Of a DNA stretch of 64,000 nucleotides, positions 44,059-53,535 are shown in pieces. The position numbers and the translations under genes are program-made. Positions within the stretch are counted from its first letter, which is position 1; every line of letters begins with the position of its first letter. The stretch comes from Salinibacterium xinjiangense (lineage in GTDB: Bacteria > Actinomycetota > Actinomycetes > Actinomycetales > Microbacteriaceae), in NCBI RefSeq assembly GCF_014645015.1, contig NZ_BMLC01000004.1, positions 1 through 64,000 on the forward strand, in the 5' to 3' direction. The notes under the pieces are model-generated. The model was not told the origin of the DNA, ran no database searches, and was given only the letters and a program-made list of their open reading frames with translations.

Positions 44059-44349
44059 TTAGCCCTTTGCGGCAGCCTTCAGCTTGCTTCCGGCGCTGAT
44101 CTTGACGCCCTTGCTTGCCTTGATCTCGATCGCTTCACCGGTCTGCGGGTTGCGTCCGGTGCGCGCTGCGCGGTCGGTGCGCTCGACGGAGATCCATCCC
44201 GGGATGGAGACCTTCGTGCCGTCGCCGACAGACTTGGCGAGAACTGAGAAAAGCGAGTCAACGATGCCGCTGACTGCCGCCTGGGTCTGGCCAGACTCTG
44301 CGGCAACTGCCGCGACGAACTCGGTACGGTTTAGTGACTTGTCAGCCAT
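44059..44349 (-). CDS. hup: HU-family DNA-binding protein
   Basis: 96 residues, a complete short HU without the lysine/alanine-rich tail found in mycobacterial HupB. The signature beta-arm 'GRNPQTGEAIEIKASKG' is present (residues 68-84), preceded by 'VSIPGWISVERTDRAAR'. HU binds and bends DNA non-specifically. It lies 84 bases after rpsN on the same strand and ahead of a strong terminator, so it may be partly co-transcribed with the ribosomal protein genes or have its own promoter in the gap. Confidence 0.95.
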   Translation of the reverse strand: MADKSLNRTEFVAAVAAESGQTQAAVSGIVDSLFSVLAKSVGDGTKVSIPGWISVERTDRAARTGRNPQTGEAIEIKASKGVKISAGSKLKAAAKG

Positions 44350-44433
44350 GGGGTGTCCTCCTCGGACCTGATGCAGTTATGGGTGGAACTTTGGTGGATG
44401 ATCCGGGTCAAAAACCGCGGAACCGCTAGGAAT

Positions 44434-44739
44434 CTACCAGCTTGACTTGGTAATTCCGGGCAATTCGCCCCGGTGCGCCATGTCACGGAAGCGAACACGG
44501 GATACACCGAACTGGCTGAGGAAACCACGCGGGCGTCCATCGATGGCGTCGCGGCCGCGAACGCGGACCGGCGAAGCGTTGCGCGGGAGCTTCTGCAGGC
44601 CGAGGCGTGCAGCTTCGCGGGACTCGTCGGTTCCCGCCGGGTCGACGAGCGCCTTCTTCAGTTCGAGACGCTTGGTCGCGTAGCGAGCCACGATAACCTT
44701 GCGCTGCTCGTTGCGGGCGATCTTGCTCTTCTTGGCCAT
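44434..44739 (-). CDS. rpsN: 30S ribosomal protein S14, zinc-free form
   Basis: 101 residues, the long type of S14 ('[20 protein letters not shown]', '[20 protein letters not shown]', ending '[11 protein letters not shown]') with no CxxC zinc ribbon. In Actinobacteria this form replaces the zinc-binding S14 when zinc is scarce. Here it is the third gene of rpmB-rpmG-rpsN, two bases after rpmG. It assembles in the head of the 30S subunit. Confidence 0.97.
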   Translation of the reverse strand: MAKKSKIARNEQRKVIVARYATKRLELKKALVDPAGTDESREAARLGLQKLPRNASPVRVRGRDAIDGRPRGFLSQFGVSRVRFRDMAHRGELPGITKSSW

Positions 44740-44741
44740 TG

Positions 44742-44909
44742 TTAGCGCTCCTCGCGGAATTCGACGTGCTGGCGAATCACTGGGTCGTACTTCTTGAGTA
44801 CGAGGCGATCCGGGTTGTTGCGACGGTTCTTGCGCGTCACATAGGTGTAGCCGGTTCCAGCGGTGGAACGGAGCTTGATGATCGGGCGTACGTCCTGAGT
44901 CTTAGCCAT
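44742..44909 (-). CDS. rpmG: 50S ribosomal protein L33, zinc-free form
   Basis: 55 residues: starts '[20 protein letters not shown]', continues '[20 protein letters not shown]', and ends '[15 protein letters not shown]'. The usual CxxC pairs of the zinc form are missing. The ATG overlaps the rpmB stop by one base (TAATG), a tightly coupled arrangement. The two-base gap to rpsN confirms an operon. Confidence 0.96.
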   Translation of the reverse strand: MAKTQDVRPIIKLRSTAGTGYTYVTRKNRRNNPDRLVLKKYDPVIRQHVEFREER

Positions 44910-45145
44910 TAGATTTTCTCCCCACGTGCGAGAAGATCCTTGACCACTGCTTCGATGCCGCGGACGTCGATGACCTTGATGCCCTTAGCGGACAGCTGCA
45001 GCGTGACGTTACGGCGAAGCGAGGGTACGTAGTACTTCTTCTTCTGGATGTTCGGATCGAAGCGACGCTTCGTGCGTCGGTGCGAATGCGAGATTGCGTG
45101 ACCGAAGCCTGGGATGGCTCCTGTCACCTGGCATGTTGCTGCCAT
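44909..45145 (-). CDS. rpmB: 50S ribosomal protein L28, zinc-free form
   Basis: 78 residues: '[20 protein letters not shown]', '[20 protein letters not shown]'. It has a single Cys5 and so lacks the CxxC...CxxC ribbon of the zinc form. A strong AGGAG site lies 7 bases upstream. It opens the rpmB-rpmG-rpsN operon, which starts 141 bases after zur. I could not find a clear Zur box in that gap. Confidence 0.97.
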   Translation of the reverse strand: MAATCQVTGAIPGFGHAISHSHRRTKRRFDPNIQKKKYYVPSLRRNVTLQLSAKGIKVIDVRGIEAVVKDLLARGEKI

Positions 45146-45286
45146 GGTTCTACTCCTGTTCTGGTTACCGCGAGCATCCCGTTTCCGGAAGCCCGCCCAA
45201 GATCACTTGTCGGCGCACCTGTCTTTCAAACTTTCGAAGAAGGCATGTGCACGTGAGCGGAAGAGTCCGCTCTGCAGCCTGCAATG

Positions 45287-45688
45287 TTACGGGTTTCCTG
45301 GCGCTTCTGCAATTGAGCAGGGTGCACAGTATCCGAACACGTCGACCACGTGGTTCGGTCGGGTGAAGCCGTGCTCCGCAGCGACGGAGTTCGCCCACTG
45401 CTCGACGGCGTCCGCCTCGATCTCCACCGTCAACCCACAACGGCGACAGATCAGGTGATGGTGGTGGGTTCCGGGCGTGCACGCGCGGTACAGGCTCTCA
45501 CCCTCCTGCTGCAGCGAATCGGCCTCCCCCTCCACGGCGAGGTCGGCGAGTGCCCGGTAGACGGTGGCCAGCCCGATGGATGATCCACCGGCCCGCAACG
45601 CGGCATGCAGTTGCTGCGCGCTCACGAAACTCTCGCGGGTGTTCAGTGCAGCACGCACCGCATCGCGCTGCCAGGTGTGGCGCTTCAT
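45287..45688 (-). CDS. zur: Fur-family zinc regulator (Zur)
   Basis: 133 residues from an ATG overlapping the znuB stop (ATGA). The winged helix is 'WQRDAVRAALNTRESFVSAQ' then 'SSIGLATVYRALADLA'. The metal-binding region has the H-rich 'CTPGTHHHHLICRRCG' with a CxxC pair, and a second CxxC in 'YCAPC' near the end for the structural zinc. These features fit Zur. Adjacency to znuACB and to the zinc-free ribosomal protein genes makes zinc, rather than iron or manganese, the likely signal. A longer frame upstream has no start signal. Confidence 0.92.
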   Translation of the reverse strand: MKRHTWQRDAVRAALNTRESFVSAQQLHAALRAGGSSIGLATVYRALADLAVEGEADSLQQEGESLYRACTPGTHHHHLICRRCGLTVEIEADAVEQWANSVAAEHGFTRPNHVVDVFGYCAPCSIAEAPGNP

Positions 45689-46593
45689 GCGGACACTCCC
45701 GCGGCTGCGCTGCGGGCTGACGGTTCGAGCTGGCGACGAAGTCGATGTCCCCTTATGCGGCCCACGATGCGGCATCCGAGGTAGATGAGGAACGAGATGG
45801 TCGTGACATACGGGCTGATCGGCAGTGAACCACCGATGGCGAGCAGCACGCCGCCGACGGCAGATGCGAATCCGAAGAGCATCGCCAGCAAGGGCACGAC
45901 AATCGGCGACGACGAGACCCGCAGGGCGGCAGCCGCTGGCGTGACGAGCAGCGCGAGCACGAGCAGCGCGCCGATGATCTGTACCGAGACCGCGACCATG
46001 AGGCCGAGCAGGATCATGAACACGATCGACAGGGTGCGAGCGGGAACGCCCCGCGCCATGGCTACATCCGGATCGACGCTGTCGAACACGAGCGGTCGCC
46101 AGATCACCAGCAGTGTGATGAGCACGACAATGCTGATCGCGATGAGAACGCCGAGCTGGGGGATGTCGACCGACAGGATCTGGCCCGTAAGCAAGCCGAA
46201 CCTGTTGCCGCTGCGCCCCGGATAGAGCGCGAGGAACAGGATGCCCAGCCCGAGCCCGAAGGGCATCAGCACCCCGATGATGGAGTTGCGATCACGGGCC
46301 CGAGCTCCGAGCACGCCGATGATCGTCGCCGCAAGCAATGAGCCGACGAGCGATCCTGCGACGACGTTCGCACCGAACAGCAACGCGGCAGCGGCTCCCG
46401 CGAACGAGAGTTCGCTGATGCCGTGCACCGCGAAGGCCATGTCGCGCTGCATCACGAAGACGCCGATCAGGCCGCCGACGATGCCGAGGATGGCGCCGGC
46501 GATGATGGAGTTCTGCACGAGTACGAGCAGTCGGCCGTAGTCGCTGAAGTTGAAGATCGACGACCAGAAGTCTGCCGCGAAGACGTCGGTCAT
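45685..46593 (-). CDS. znuB: Zinc ABC transporter permease
   Basis: 302 residues with eight or nine membrane helices, typical of the ABC-3 metal permease family. Recognisable segments include 'ISELSFAGAAAALLFGANVV' and 'GVLMPFGLGLGILFLALYPG'. It forms the channel of the ZnuABC importer. The gene begins inside the stop of znuC (ATGA) and ends in the zur start, so stoichiometric translation is expected. A basic C-terminal tail ('GRIRGHRLRRQLEP') faces the cytoplasm. Confidence 0.94.
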   Translation of the reverse strand: MTDVFAADFWSSIFNFSDYGRLLVLVQNSIIAGAILGIVGGLIGVFVMQRDMAFAVHGISELSFAGAAAALLFGANVVAGSLVGSLLAATIIGVLGARARDRNSIIGVLMPFGLGLGILFLALYPGRSGNRFGLLTGQILSVDIPQLGVLIAISIVVLITLLVIWRPLVFDSVDPDVAMARGVPARTLSIVFMILLGLMVAVSVQIIGALLVLALLVTPAAAALRVSSSPIVVPLLAMLFGFASAVGGVLLAIGGSLPISPYVTTISFLIYLGCRIVGRIRGHRLRRQLEPSARSAAAGVSA

Positions 46594-47390
46594 GATGCCT
46601 CCCCGAGATGATGCGGAAACTCGGGAACTCCGGCGACGAACACGCGATTGCCGGTATGGATCACCTCGACCCGTGTTCCGTACAGGTCGCTCAACACCTC
46701 CGAGCGCAGGACTTCCTCAGGCGGGCCCGAGGTGAACCGGCCAGCAGCGAGGTAGAGCACCGTATCGACCATGTCGAGCACCGGATTGATGTCATGGGTG
46801 ACGAAGACGACGGCGGTGCCGCGCTCGTGCAGCCCCTTATCGATGAGCTCGGCGACTCCACGCTGGTGGTGCAGGTCGAGGCTCGACAGCGGCTCATCGC
46901 ACAGCAGCAACGCGGGATCACTCGCGAGAGCCTGCCCCACACGGAGGCGTTGCTGCTCACCGCCCGACAGCACGCCGACCGGGAGGTCGGCATACGCCGT
47001 CGCTCCGACGGACTCGATGAGGGCATCCACCGTCTCCTTCGACCGACGGGATGGCCACGGCACGCCCCAGCGATGCCCGTCGAGCCCGAGGCTCACAAGG
47101 TCACGGCCCCTCAGGGCGGTGCCAGCGGGCATGATCCGCTGCTGCGGGATGTAGCCGATCGCACGGTCGCCGCGGTGCACCGGCTTGCCCTGCAGCAGGA
47201 TTTCGCCGAAGTCCACGGGAAGCTGCCCGAGAATCGCGCGCAGCAGGCTCGTCTTTCCCGAACCGTTGGCACCGAGCACGGCGACGAACTCCCCCGGCTG
47301 GACTGTGAGGTCGAGGTCGCTCCACAGGGTACGGCCTCCGAGAGACAGTCCGGCCCGGCGGATATCGAGGATCGGACCCGCGTCGCTCAT
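46590..47390 (-). CDS. znuC: Zinc ABC transporter ATP-binding protein
   Basis: 266 residues from the ATG at 47390 (an upstream in-frame start at 47468 would overlap znuA). Walker A 'GANGSGKTSLLRA', Q-loop 'AIGYIPQQRIM', signature 'VLSGGEQQRLRVGQALA', Walker B 'ALLLCDEPLSSLD', and H-loop 'VVFVTHDINPV' are all present, so the ATPase should be active. No strong Shine-Dalgarno is seen, which suits translation coupled to znuA 29 bases away. Confidence 0.94.
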   Translation of the reverse strand: MSDAGPILDIRRAGLSLGGRTLWSDLDLTVQPGEFVAVLGANGSGKTSLLRAILGQLPVDFGEILLQGKPVHRGDRAIGYIPQQRIMPAGTALRGRDLVSLGLDGHRWGVPWPSRRSKETVDALIESVGATAYADLPVGVLSGGEQQRLRVGQALASDPALLLCDEPLSSLDLHHQRGVAELIDKGLHERGTAVVFVTHDINPVLDMVDTVLYLAAGRFTSGPPEEVLRSEVLSDLYGTRVEVIHTGNRVFVAGVPEFPHHLGEAS

Positions 47391-47419
47391 AGGGCCCGTG
47401 ACGGCGACAGGGCTCGGCG

Positions 47420-48322
47420 TCACAGCCGCAGCGCCCGCGCCAGTTCGTCCAGGTTGTCGGTCATCCACGAGACGTAGTCTGCCCCCTCCGGCAGGGTCTC
47501 CGTGAATACGACCACCGGCACGTCGGCGGATTCTGCGGCCTGGCGCACGCGCTCGGTCTCAGGGCTCGCGGTCTGGTCGTTGTATCCCAGTATGCGCACG
47601 TCCCCGTCAGTGAACAGGTTTACGGTCTGCTCGAAGGCCAGCGGAGGAACGTCGCTGCCCTCTTCAATTGCCTCGGTGAAATCATGGGGCGTCAGATTCT
47701 CCAGCCCGACGGCCTCGAGCAGGTAAAGCGGAACCGGTTCGGTCACTGCTGCACCGCCTCCATCGGCCTCTTGCTTCAGGGCTGCCGCCCGAGTTTCGAG
47801 GCCCTCGATCTGCGTGGTGAGGTCCGCAGCGTTGGTGGCGAAGGTGGCGGCGTTCTCGGGGTCGATCGTCGACAGCTCATCGGCGATCCGCGCGACGACA
47901 CCGGTCATGCCGGGGAACGAGTACCAGACGTGCTCGTTGAATCCATCGACCGGCTCCGTGGTCTCGCTCAGGCCCGATGCGGTCACGGCTTCGAGCACGA
48001 CGGCGTTTGTTCCGGATGCCTCGACCAGTGCCTCGACGAAGGGGTCGTATCCCCCACCATTGGCGATCACGAGGTCGGCGTCGGCGATGGCGAGCTGGTC
48101 GCGGGCCGAGGCCTCGAAACTGTGCGGATCGACCGTGGACTCGCCGATGAGGCTGGTCACCGTACCGAAGTCGCCGACGATGGCCTGCGCGATGTCGCCG
48201 TAGACGGTCGTGGTCGCGACGATCGACACACCCGCGCTCTCCGGAGCGGGAGTTGCAGAACATCCGGCGAGGCCGAGGGACACGATGGCGACAGTGGCCA
48301 GAACGGGAAGAGTACGGCGCAT
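47420..48322 (-). CDS. znuA: Zinc-binding lipoprotein of the ABC transporter
   Basis: 300 residues. A lipoprotein signal ends at the lipobox 'SLGLAGC' (cysteine near 21). Metal ligands of cluster A-I solute-binding proteins are visible: His of 'STVDPHSFEAS', His of 'GFNEHVWYSFPG', His of 'NLTPHDFTEAIEEG' and Asp of 'ILGYNDQTAS'. The histidine-rich loop of many ZnuA proteins is absent ('KQEADGGGAAV'). The ATG at 48322 follows GAGAG and starts the signal peptide. The candidate Zur site is immediately upstream. Confidence 0.94.
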   Translation of the reverse strand: MRRTLPVLATVAIVSLGLAGCSATPAPESAGVSIVATTTVYGDIAQAIVGDFGTVTSLIGESTVDPHSFEASARDQLAIADADLVIANGGGYDPFVEALVEASGTNAVVLEAVTASGLSETTEPVDGFNEHVWYSFPGMTGVVARIADELSTIDPENAATFATNAADLTTQIEGLETRAAALKQEADGGGAAVTEPVPLYLLEAVGLENLTPHDFTEAIEEGSDVPPLAFEQTVNLFTDGDVRILGYNDQTASPETERVRQAAESADVPVVVFTETLPEGADYVSWMTDNLDELARALRL

Positions 48323-48343
48323 GATGAGCTCTCTGGCTTGAAC

Positions 48344-48363
48344 GGTAATGAGATTCGTTATCA
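48344..48363 (-). promoter_or_regulatory. Candidate Zur operator upstream of znuA
   Basis: GGTAATGAGATTCGTTATCA contains an imperfect palindrome TAAtGAgatTCgTTA (48346-48360), similar in form to actinobacterial Zur boxes rich in TAA...TTA. It lies 22 bases from the znuA start and covers a possible TTGATA -35 on the minus strand. Confidence 0.55.
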
Positions 48364-48409
48364 ACAGCCTACGCCACCACGCTGCCGCCTGCGCCCGGGG
48401 AGGCAGCAG

Positions 48410-49744
48410 CTAGTCGAGCAACAGCGCCGGTTCCTCGAGCACGCTTGCGACATCCGCTACGAATCGACTCACCACGTCGCCATCGACCACGCGGTGGTCG
48501 AAGCTCCCACCGAGGGTCGTCACGAACCGCGGCCTGACCTCGCCATCCACGACCCACGGCTTCTGCTTGATGGTGCCGAGTGCGAGAATCCCTGCCTCGC
48601 CCGGGTTCAGGATCGGGGTTCCCGTATCCATGCCGAACGAACCGAGGTTGGTGATCGTGAATGTGCCGCCCGCCATCTCCGCCGGCTGGGTACGACCGTC
48701 CCGGGCCGTGATCGTCAATTGCTCGAGTGCCGTCGCAAGGTCGCGCAGGGAAAGGGTGTGCGCATCCTTGATATTCGGTACGACCAGCCCCCGCGGTGTC
48801 GCAGCGGCGATGCCGAGGTTCACATAGTGGTGCACGCTGATCTCTTTATCGGTCCACGTGCTGTTGACGGTCGGGTTTCGTCGCACGGCCCAGATCACGG
48901 CCTTGGCCGCGATGAGCAGCGGCGAGACCCTGATGCCCGCGAAATCCGGGGAGTTCTTGAGACGCTTGACGAACTCCATCGTCCTCGTCGCATCGAGGTC
49001 GACGAACACACTCACGTGCGGAGCAGAGAATGCGCTGCCGACCATCGCCTTCGCGATCGCCTTGCGCACACCCTTCACGGGGATGATCTCTTCGCGTTCG
49101 TCACCCCACTCCGGAGTCTGGATGTTGCGGAAGACGCTGACCTGCGACGCCTGCCTGATCACGTCGTCGCGGGTGATATCGCCGATCGGTCCGGTGGCGA
49201 CCACGAGCGACAGGTCGACGCCGAGGTCTTTCGCCAGCTTGCGGATCGGCGGCTTCGTCATGGTGATGGATGCCCTGGGCGGCGGAGCGCTGGCGACCCG
49301 GGGTGCCGTGGCTGCCGCCGTGGCTCGCGGGGCCGACGGGGCCGCTGGCGCGGTCGCGCGCCGGCGGGACCCACCGTGACCGCTGACTCCGTATCCGACG
49401 AGCACAGCCCCCGAGGTCTCCTCCTGGGGCGCTACGGTCGCTGCCGTGTCTGCCACGATCGACTCGTCGGCACCGGCCGGCGCCGTGAGCTCGATCTCGG
49501 CGCCCTCGGCGCTCACCGAGATGATCGGGGTGCCGACCTCGACAGTCTGGCCCTCCGCGACCAGAAGGGCGGAGACCGTCCCGGCGAACGGGGACGGCAG
49601 TTCCACAAGCGATTTGGCCGTCTCGATCTCGACGAGCACCTGGTTGACGACGACCGTGTCGCCAGCCTTGACCTTCCACGAGACGATCTCGGCCTCGGTG
49701 AGTCCCTCGCCGACATCCGGAAGTGTGAAATCTGAATTCGTCAT
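48410..49744 (-). CDS. 2-oxoacid dehydrogenase E2 (dihydrolipoamide acyltransferase)
   Basis: 444 residues. One lipoyl domain (1-78) with the lipoylated Lys44 in '[15 protein letters not shown]', an Ala/Pro-rich linker, a peripheral subunit-binding domain (about 165-200; '[20 protein letters not shown]'), and the catalytic domain with '[15 protein letters not shown]' at the active site. It takes the acyl group from E1 and passes it to CoA. It lies 69 bases after the E1beta gene on the same strand. Whether pyruvate or branched-chain 2-oxoacids are the substrate cannot be fixed; separate alpha and beta E1 genes are commonest for the branched-chain type in Actinobacteria. Confidence 0.93.
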   Translation of the reverse strand: MTNSDFTLPDVGEGLTEAEIVSWKVKAGDTVVVNQVLVEIETAKSLVELPSPFAGTVSALLVAEGQTVEVGTPIISVSAEGAEIELTAPAGADESIVADTAATVAPQEETSGAVLVGYGVSGHGGSRRRATAPAAPSAPRATAAATAPRVASAPPPRASITMTKPPIRKLAKDLGVDLSLVVATGPIGDITRDDVIRQASQVSVFRNIQTPEWGDEREEIIPVKGVRKAIAKAMVGSAFSAPHVSVFVDLDATRTMEFVKRLKNSPDFAGIRVSPLLIAAKAVIWAVRRNPTVNSTWTDKEISVHHYVNLGIAAATPRGLVVPNIKDAHTLSLRDLATALEQLTITARDGRTQPAEMAGGTFTITNLGSFGMDTGTPILNPGEAGILALGTIKQKPWVVDGEVRPRFVTTLGGSFDHRVVDGDVVSRFVADVASVLEEPALLLD

Positions 49745-49813
49745 GCTCGCCGTGCTCCTGTTCGTAAAAGTCGTGGGTGGCCCGGAAATCGTGAGCAGCC
49801 CTGGGTCCCAGCG

Positions 49814-50794
49814 CTAGTAGGCCATGGCCCTGTCGACGGCCTCGAGCACGCGGTCGGCATCCGGCAGGTAGATGTCTTCGAGCTTCGCCGGAGGGAAAGG
49901 TGTGTCGAAACCGGCGACACGCAGCACCGGCGCCTCGAGTGAGTAGAACGCGCGCTCAGTGACCGTCGCCGCGATCTCAGACCCGACCGAGACGAAGCCG
50001 GGGGCCTCCTGGGCGATGACCAGCCTGCCGGTCTTCTGCACCGAGGCCACCACCGGGTCATAGTCGATCGGCGACAGCGAGCGCAGGTCGATGACCTCCA
50101 CGCTTCGACCCTCCTCGGCCGCGAAATCCGCGGCGCGCAGCAGCACATTCACCATCGGACCATAGCCGAGCACCGTGATGTCCGTGCCCTGGCGCACCAC
50201 GCGTGAGGCGTGCAGTTCGCTGCCGCTCGCATCCAGTTCGACCTCGCCCTTCGGCCAGTAGCGACTCTTCGGCTCGAAGAACATCACCGGGTCGTTGCTC
50301 GCGATGGCCTCCTGGATCATCCAGTAGCCATCGTGAGGAGTGGATGGCGTCACCACGCGCAGCCCTGCCGTGTGAGCGAAGTACGCCTCAGGGCTCTCCT
50401 GGTGGTGCTCGACGGCACCGATATGTCCGCCATAGGGCACCCTGATCACGACCGGCATACTGAGCGAGCCCTCGTGACGGGCCGTCAGCTTGGCCAGCTG
50501 GGAGGTGATCTGGTCGAACCCGGGGAAAATGAACCCGTCGAACTGGATCTCGACCACGGGACGATAACCGCGCATCGCCATGCCGATGGCCGTGCCGACG
50601 ATTCCGGACTCGGCAAGCGGGGTGTCGAGCACACGATTCTCGCCGAACTCGGCCTGCAACCCCTCGGTCACCCGGAAGACACCACCCAACGGGCCGATGT
50701 CCTCCCCCATGAGCAGCACTTTGTCGTTGTCGAGCAGGGCCTGGCGCAATCCCAGGTTGATGGCCTTCGCGAGACTCAGCAACTGCGTGCTCAT
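49814..50794 (-). CDS. 2-oxoacid dehydrogenase E1 component, beta subunit
   Basis: 326 residues, full length for the family. Landmarks are 'KVLLMGEDIGPLGGVFRVTE', 'VEIQFDGFIFPGFDQITSQL', and 'VIRVPYGGHIGAVEHHQESP', with the transketolase C-terminal domain 'VIDLRSLSPIDYDPVVAS'. Together with the alpha subunit it forms the TPP-dependent decarboxylase that loads the lipoyl arm of E2. The start overlaps the alpha-subunit stop by 4 bases (ATGA). Confidence 0.95.
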   Translation of the reverse strand: MSTQLLSLAKAINLGLRQALLDNDKVLLMGEDIGPLGGVFRVTEGLQAEFGENRVLDTPLAESGIVGTAIGMAMRGYRPVVEIQFDGFIFPGFDQITSQLAKLTARHEGSLSMPVVIRVPYGGHIGAVEHHQESPEAYFAHTAGLRVVTPSTPHDGYWMIQEAIASNDPVMFFEPKSRYWPKGEVELDASGSELHASRVVRQGTDITVLGYGPMVNVLLRAADFAAEEGRSVEVIDLRSLSPIDYDPVVASVQKTGRLVIAQEAPGFVSVGSEIAATVTERAFYSLEAPVLRVAGFDTPFPPAKLEDIYLPDADRVLEAVDRAMAY

Positions 50795-51918
50795 GCGTGG
50801 CCGCCTTCCGTGCCCGCGAACGAGGCCTCATAGGCTTCGAGCCAGGCGAGTTGGGCATCCATCACCGGGTGTGGCTCTGAATACACGTTGGCGAACATGC
50901 TCGATGCCGGAGGCGTGACGAGATCGTGGATGCGGCGGCGGATGTCTGACGCAGCGTCAGCGCCTTCGGTCGCGACCTCCGCGAAGAACCCGTCGCCCTC
51001 GCCCCGCGACCTCAGGTAGGCCTCGAACCGACTGATCGGATCTGCAGCCGTCCAGAACTCGAGCTCTTCCGACCTGCGGTATTTCGTGGGGTCGTCACTC
51101 GTGGTATGGGCGCCCATGCGATAGGTGAGCGCCTCGATGAACCTGGGGCCGACACCGCTGCGGGTGGCATCGAGGTTCGCTCTCGTCACTGCGTAGCTGG
51201 CGAGCACATCGTTGCCGTCGATCTGCACCGACGGGATGCCGAAACCCGACGGGCGCAGGTAGAGCGGCGTGCGCGACTGCTTGGTCACGGGCACCGAAAT
51301 CGCCCAGTGATTGTTCTGCAGGAAGAACACCACTGGAGTCTGGTAGCTCGCCGCGAAGACGAGAGCCTCGCTGACATCGCCCTGGCTGGTGGCACCATCG
51401 CCGAAGTAGACCATGACGGCTTCGTCGGCTTCCAGGTCTCCCGTGGCCGTCGCGCCATCCAGCTGGATACCCATCGCGTAGCCGGTGGCGTGCAGTGTCT
51501 GCGAACCAATGACCAGCGTGTACAGGTGGAAGTTGCCGTTCATCTGAGGATCCCAGCCTCCGTGACTGAGCCCTCGCAGCAACGCGATGAGCCTGATCGG
51601 GTCAACGCCCCTGATCCGCGCCACCGCGTGCTCACGATACGCGGGAAACAGATGGTCCTGTGGCCTGGCAGCGAAGGCGGAACCCACCTGTGCAGCCTCC
51701 TGGCCGAGGCTCGGAATCCACATCGCAAGCTGGCCCTGGCGCTGCAGGTTCGCAGCGTCGAGATCGATCATCCTCATGACGACCATGTTGCGATGGAAGT
51801 CCCTCAGTTGCTCATCGCTGAGCTGCTCGATATAGGGAAGGTATTCGGCGGCAGCATCGCTCGTGACGATTTTACCTTCCGTCGACAGGAGTTGCACCGT
51901 CGCTGGGGTGTAATGCAT
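50791..51918 (-). CDS. 2-oxoacid dehydrogenase E1 component, alpha subunit
   Basis: 375 residues. The TPP motif 'YFGDGATSQGDVSEALVFAA' and 'FFLQNNHWAISVPVTKQSRT' is near 168-217, followed by the phosphorylation-loop-like 'TYRMGAHTTSDDPTKYR', typical of E1alpha. The order E1alpha, E1beta, E2 is standard; no E3 (lipoamide dehydrogenase) gene is present here. The ATG at 51918 is 4 bases after the aminotransferase stop, so the whole set may be co-transcribed; a GTG 17 codons later is an alternative start close to the conserved region. Confidence 0.94.
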   Translation of the reverse strand: MHYTPATVQLLSTEGKIVTSDAAAEYLPYIEQLSDEQLRDFHRNMVVMRMIDLDAANLQRQGQLAMWIPSLGQEAAQVGSAFAARPQDHLFPAYREHAVARIRGVDPIRLIALLRGLSHGGWDPQMNGNFHLYTLVIGSQTLHATGYAMGIQLDGATATGDLEADEAVMVYFGDGATSQGDVSEALVFAASYQTPVVFFLQNNHWAISVPVTKQSRTPLYLRPSGFGIPSVQIDGNDVLASYAVTRANLDATRSGVGPRFIEALTYRMGAHTTSDDPTKYRRSEELEFWTAADPISRFEAYLRSRGEGDGFFAEVATEGADAASDIRRRIHDLVTPPASSMFANVYSEPHPVMDAQLAWLEAYEASFAGTEGGHA

Positions 51919-51922
51919 TGCT

Positions 51923-53014
51923 CTAACCTAACCCGCCTGCCGTCGGCGACGTTCGTTGCATGTGTACAACCTCAGCCGAAGCCCTAAGAAGCTTGTCTAC
52001 AGCTTCTGCCTCGCCCACGCTCACACGGAGCCCGTCGATGAGCGCCCTCGCCACAATCGAGTGGCTGGCAAACACCTCGGCCGCCGCGGCTGTATTCTCA
52101 CCGGTCGGCAGCCACACGAAGTTGCCGTGTGGTTGCGGAAAACGCCAGCCCTGCGCCGTCAACCCGTCGGCGACGCGCTGCCTCACCTCATTGAGCCGAG
52201 CCACTCGCTCGAATAGCTCATCCTCGTGCTGGAGGGAGACGATTGCCGCCTGCTGCGCCAGCCCGGTTACAGACAGCGGGATCGCGACGGCTCTGGCCGC
52301 ATCCATCACATATTCGGGACCGAGGGCGTACCCGATGCGGAGCCCGGCGAGCCCGAAGGCTTTGGAAAACGTGCGGAGCAGCACGAGATTCGGGTATTCA
52401 GCCAGCAGCCCGTCGCCACTCACTGCGTCAGGGTCGACCACGAATTCGGCGTAGGCCTCATCGAGCACCACCAGAACGGTCGACGGCACTGCTGCCATGA
52501 ACTCAGCGAACTGCGCGCCGGACACCACCGTTGATGTCGGGTTGTTGGGGCTGCACACGATAACAAGCCTCGTGCGATCAGTGATGGCCGCGAGCATCGC
52601 CGGAAGGTCGTGTCCGTGGTCTGGAGTGTTCGGCACCTGGATGGATGTCGCACCCGCGGTCGTGACAAGCCCCGGGTATGCCTCGAAGCTGCGCCATGAG
52701 TAGACGACCTCATCTCCGGGGGCTGCGGCGGCAGTGATCAGCTGGGCGAGCACCGACACGGATCCGGCGCCGACCTGCACCTGCCCGGACTCGACGTTGT
52801 GGCGCGCTGCGAGAATGGAACGAAGCGCACCGGCCGTAGCATCCGGATACCGGTTGATGCCCTCGAGGGTGAGCGATTCGAGCACGGAGGGAAGCGGTTC
52901 GAACGGATTCTCATTCGAGGACAGCTTGAAAGCATCGACGGCGGCGGGCTTGCCCTGCCGGTATGGCTGAAGCGTCTCTATCTCGGGGCGCAGTCGTACT
53001 CTCGATGAGGTCAC
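51923..53014 (-). CDS. hisC: Histidinol-phosphate / aromatic aminotransferase
   Basis: 363 residues of PLP fold type I. The Schiff-base lysine is in '[20 protein letters not shown]', with '[17 protein letters not shown]' at the N-terminus and '[17 protein letters not shown]' binding the cofactor, all as in HisC. Actinobacteria also have a close paralogue (phenylalanine aminotransferase, Pat), and this isolated gene, away from other his genes, may be that one. It is followed directly by the 2-oxoacid dehydrogenase genes, so transamination to a 2-oxoacid could feed that complex; this link is inference. Confidence 0.88.
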   Translation of the reverse strand: MTSSRVRLRPEIETLQPYRQGKPAAVDAFKLSSNENPFEPLPSVLESLTLEGINRYPDATAGALRSILAARHNVESGQVQVGAGSVSVLAQLITAAAAPGDEVVYSWRSFEAYPGLVTTAGATSIQVPNTPDHGHDLPAMLAAITDRTRLVIVCSPNNPTSTVVSGAQFAEFMAAVPSTVLVVLDEAYAEFVVDPDAVSGDGLLAEYPNLVLLRTFSKAFGLAGLRIGYALGPEYVMDAARAVAIPLSVTGLAQQAAIVSLQHEDELFERVARLNEVRQRVADGLTAQGWRFPQPHGNFVWLPTGENTAAAAEVFASHSIVARALIDGLRVSVGEAEAVDKLLRASAEVVHMQRTSPTAGGLG

Positions 53015-53100
53015 AGCCCCAGCCTAAACTGGGTGGTTGCAGTCGCGGCACAGCCCGCGGACCTTTGCGCCGGTCATCGCCGTCGGTGCATAGTTGTGCC

Positions 53101-53502
53101 ATGAAACTTATCGTGCGCCTGCTCATCAACGCTGTGGCTCTCTGGTTGACGACACTGCTGGTTGCGGGCGTCAGTGTTCAGGCATTCGCGCCCGGTGGCA
53201 CCGTCGAAACTGTGCTCACATACCTGCTGGTGGCGGCGATCTTCGGAATCGTCAATGGAGTGGTCGGCAACCTGATCCGTATCGTTGCGTTCCCGCTCTA
53301 CATCCTGACCCTCGGCCTCATCTCCCTCATCGTCAATGGCCTGCTGTTGCTGCTGGCGGCCTGGCTTTCACAGCTGTTCGGCTTCGGTCTTGTGGTCGAG
53401 AGCTTCTGGTGGGGAGTGCTCGGTGCGCTGGTGCTCGGCCTGATCAGCTGGCTGATCGGCATTGTGCTCCGTCCGGTGGTCAATCCTTCACGGCGCAGCT
53501 GA
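53101..53502 (+). CDS. Phage-holin-IV-2-like small membrane protein
   Basis: 133 residues with four membrane helices: 'LLINAVALWLTTLLVAGVSV', 'VLTYLLVAAIFGIVNGVVGN', 'PLYILTLGLISLIVNGLLLL', and 'GVLGALVLGLISWLIGIVLR'. The pattern and the 'FGIVNGVVGNLIRI..FPLYILTLGL' signature define the DUF/holin 4_2 family widely found in bacterial chromosomes outside prophages; function is not established. The ATG at 53101 is preferred over a longer open frame. Six 15-16 bp repeats lie right after it. Confidence 0.87.
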   Translation: MKLIVRLLINAVALWLTTLLVAGVSVQAFAPGGTVETVLTYLLVAAIFGIVNGVVGNLIRIVAFPLYILTLGLISLIVNGLLLLLAAWLSQLFGFGLVVESFWWGVLGALVLGLISWLIGIVLRPVVNPSRRS

Positions 53503-53535
53503 CCCAGGCATCGTCTTGCCCAGGCGCAGTTAAGC

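Noticed and set aside
47684-49735. A 683-codon plus-strand open frame
   Set aside because: Arg/Asp/His-rich composition and complete overlap with znuA and the E2 gene show that it is a GC-rich shadow.
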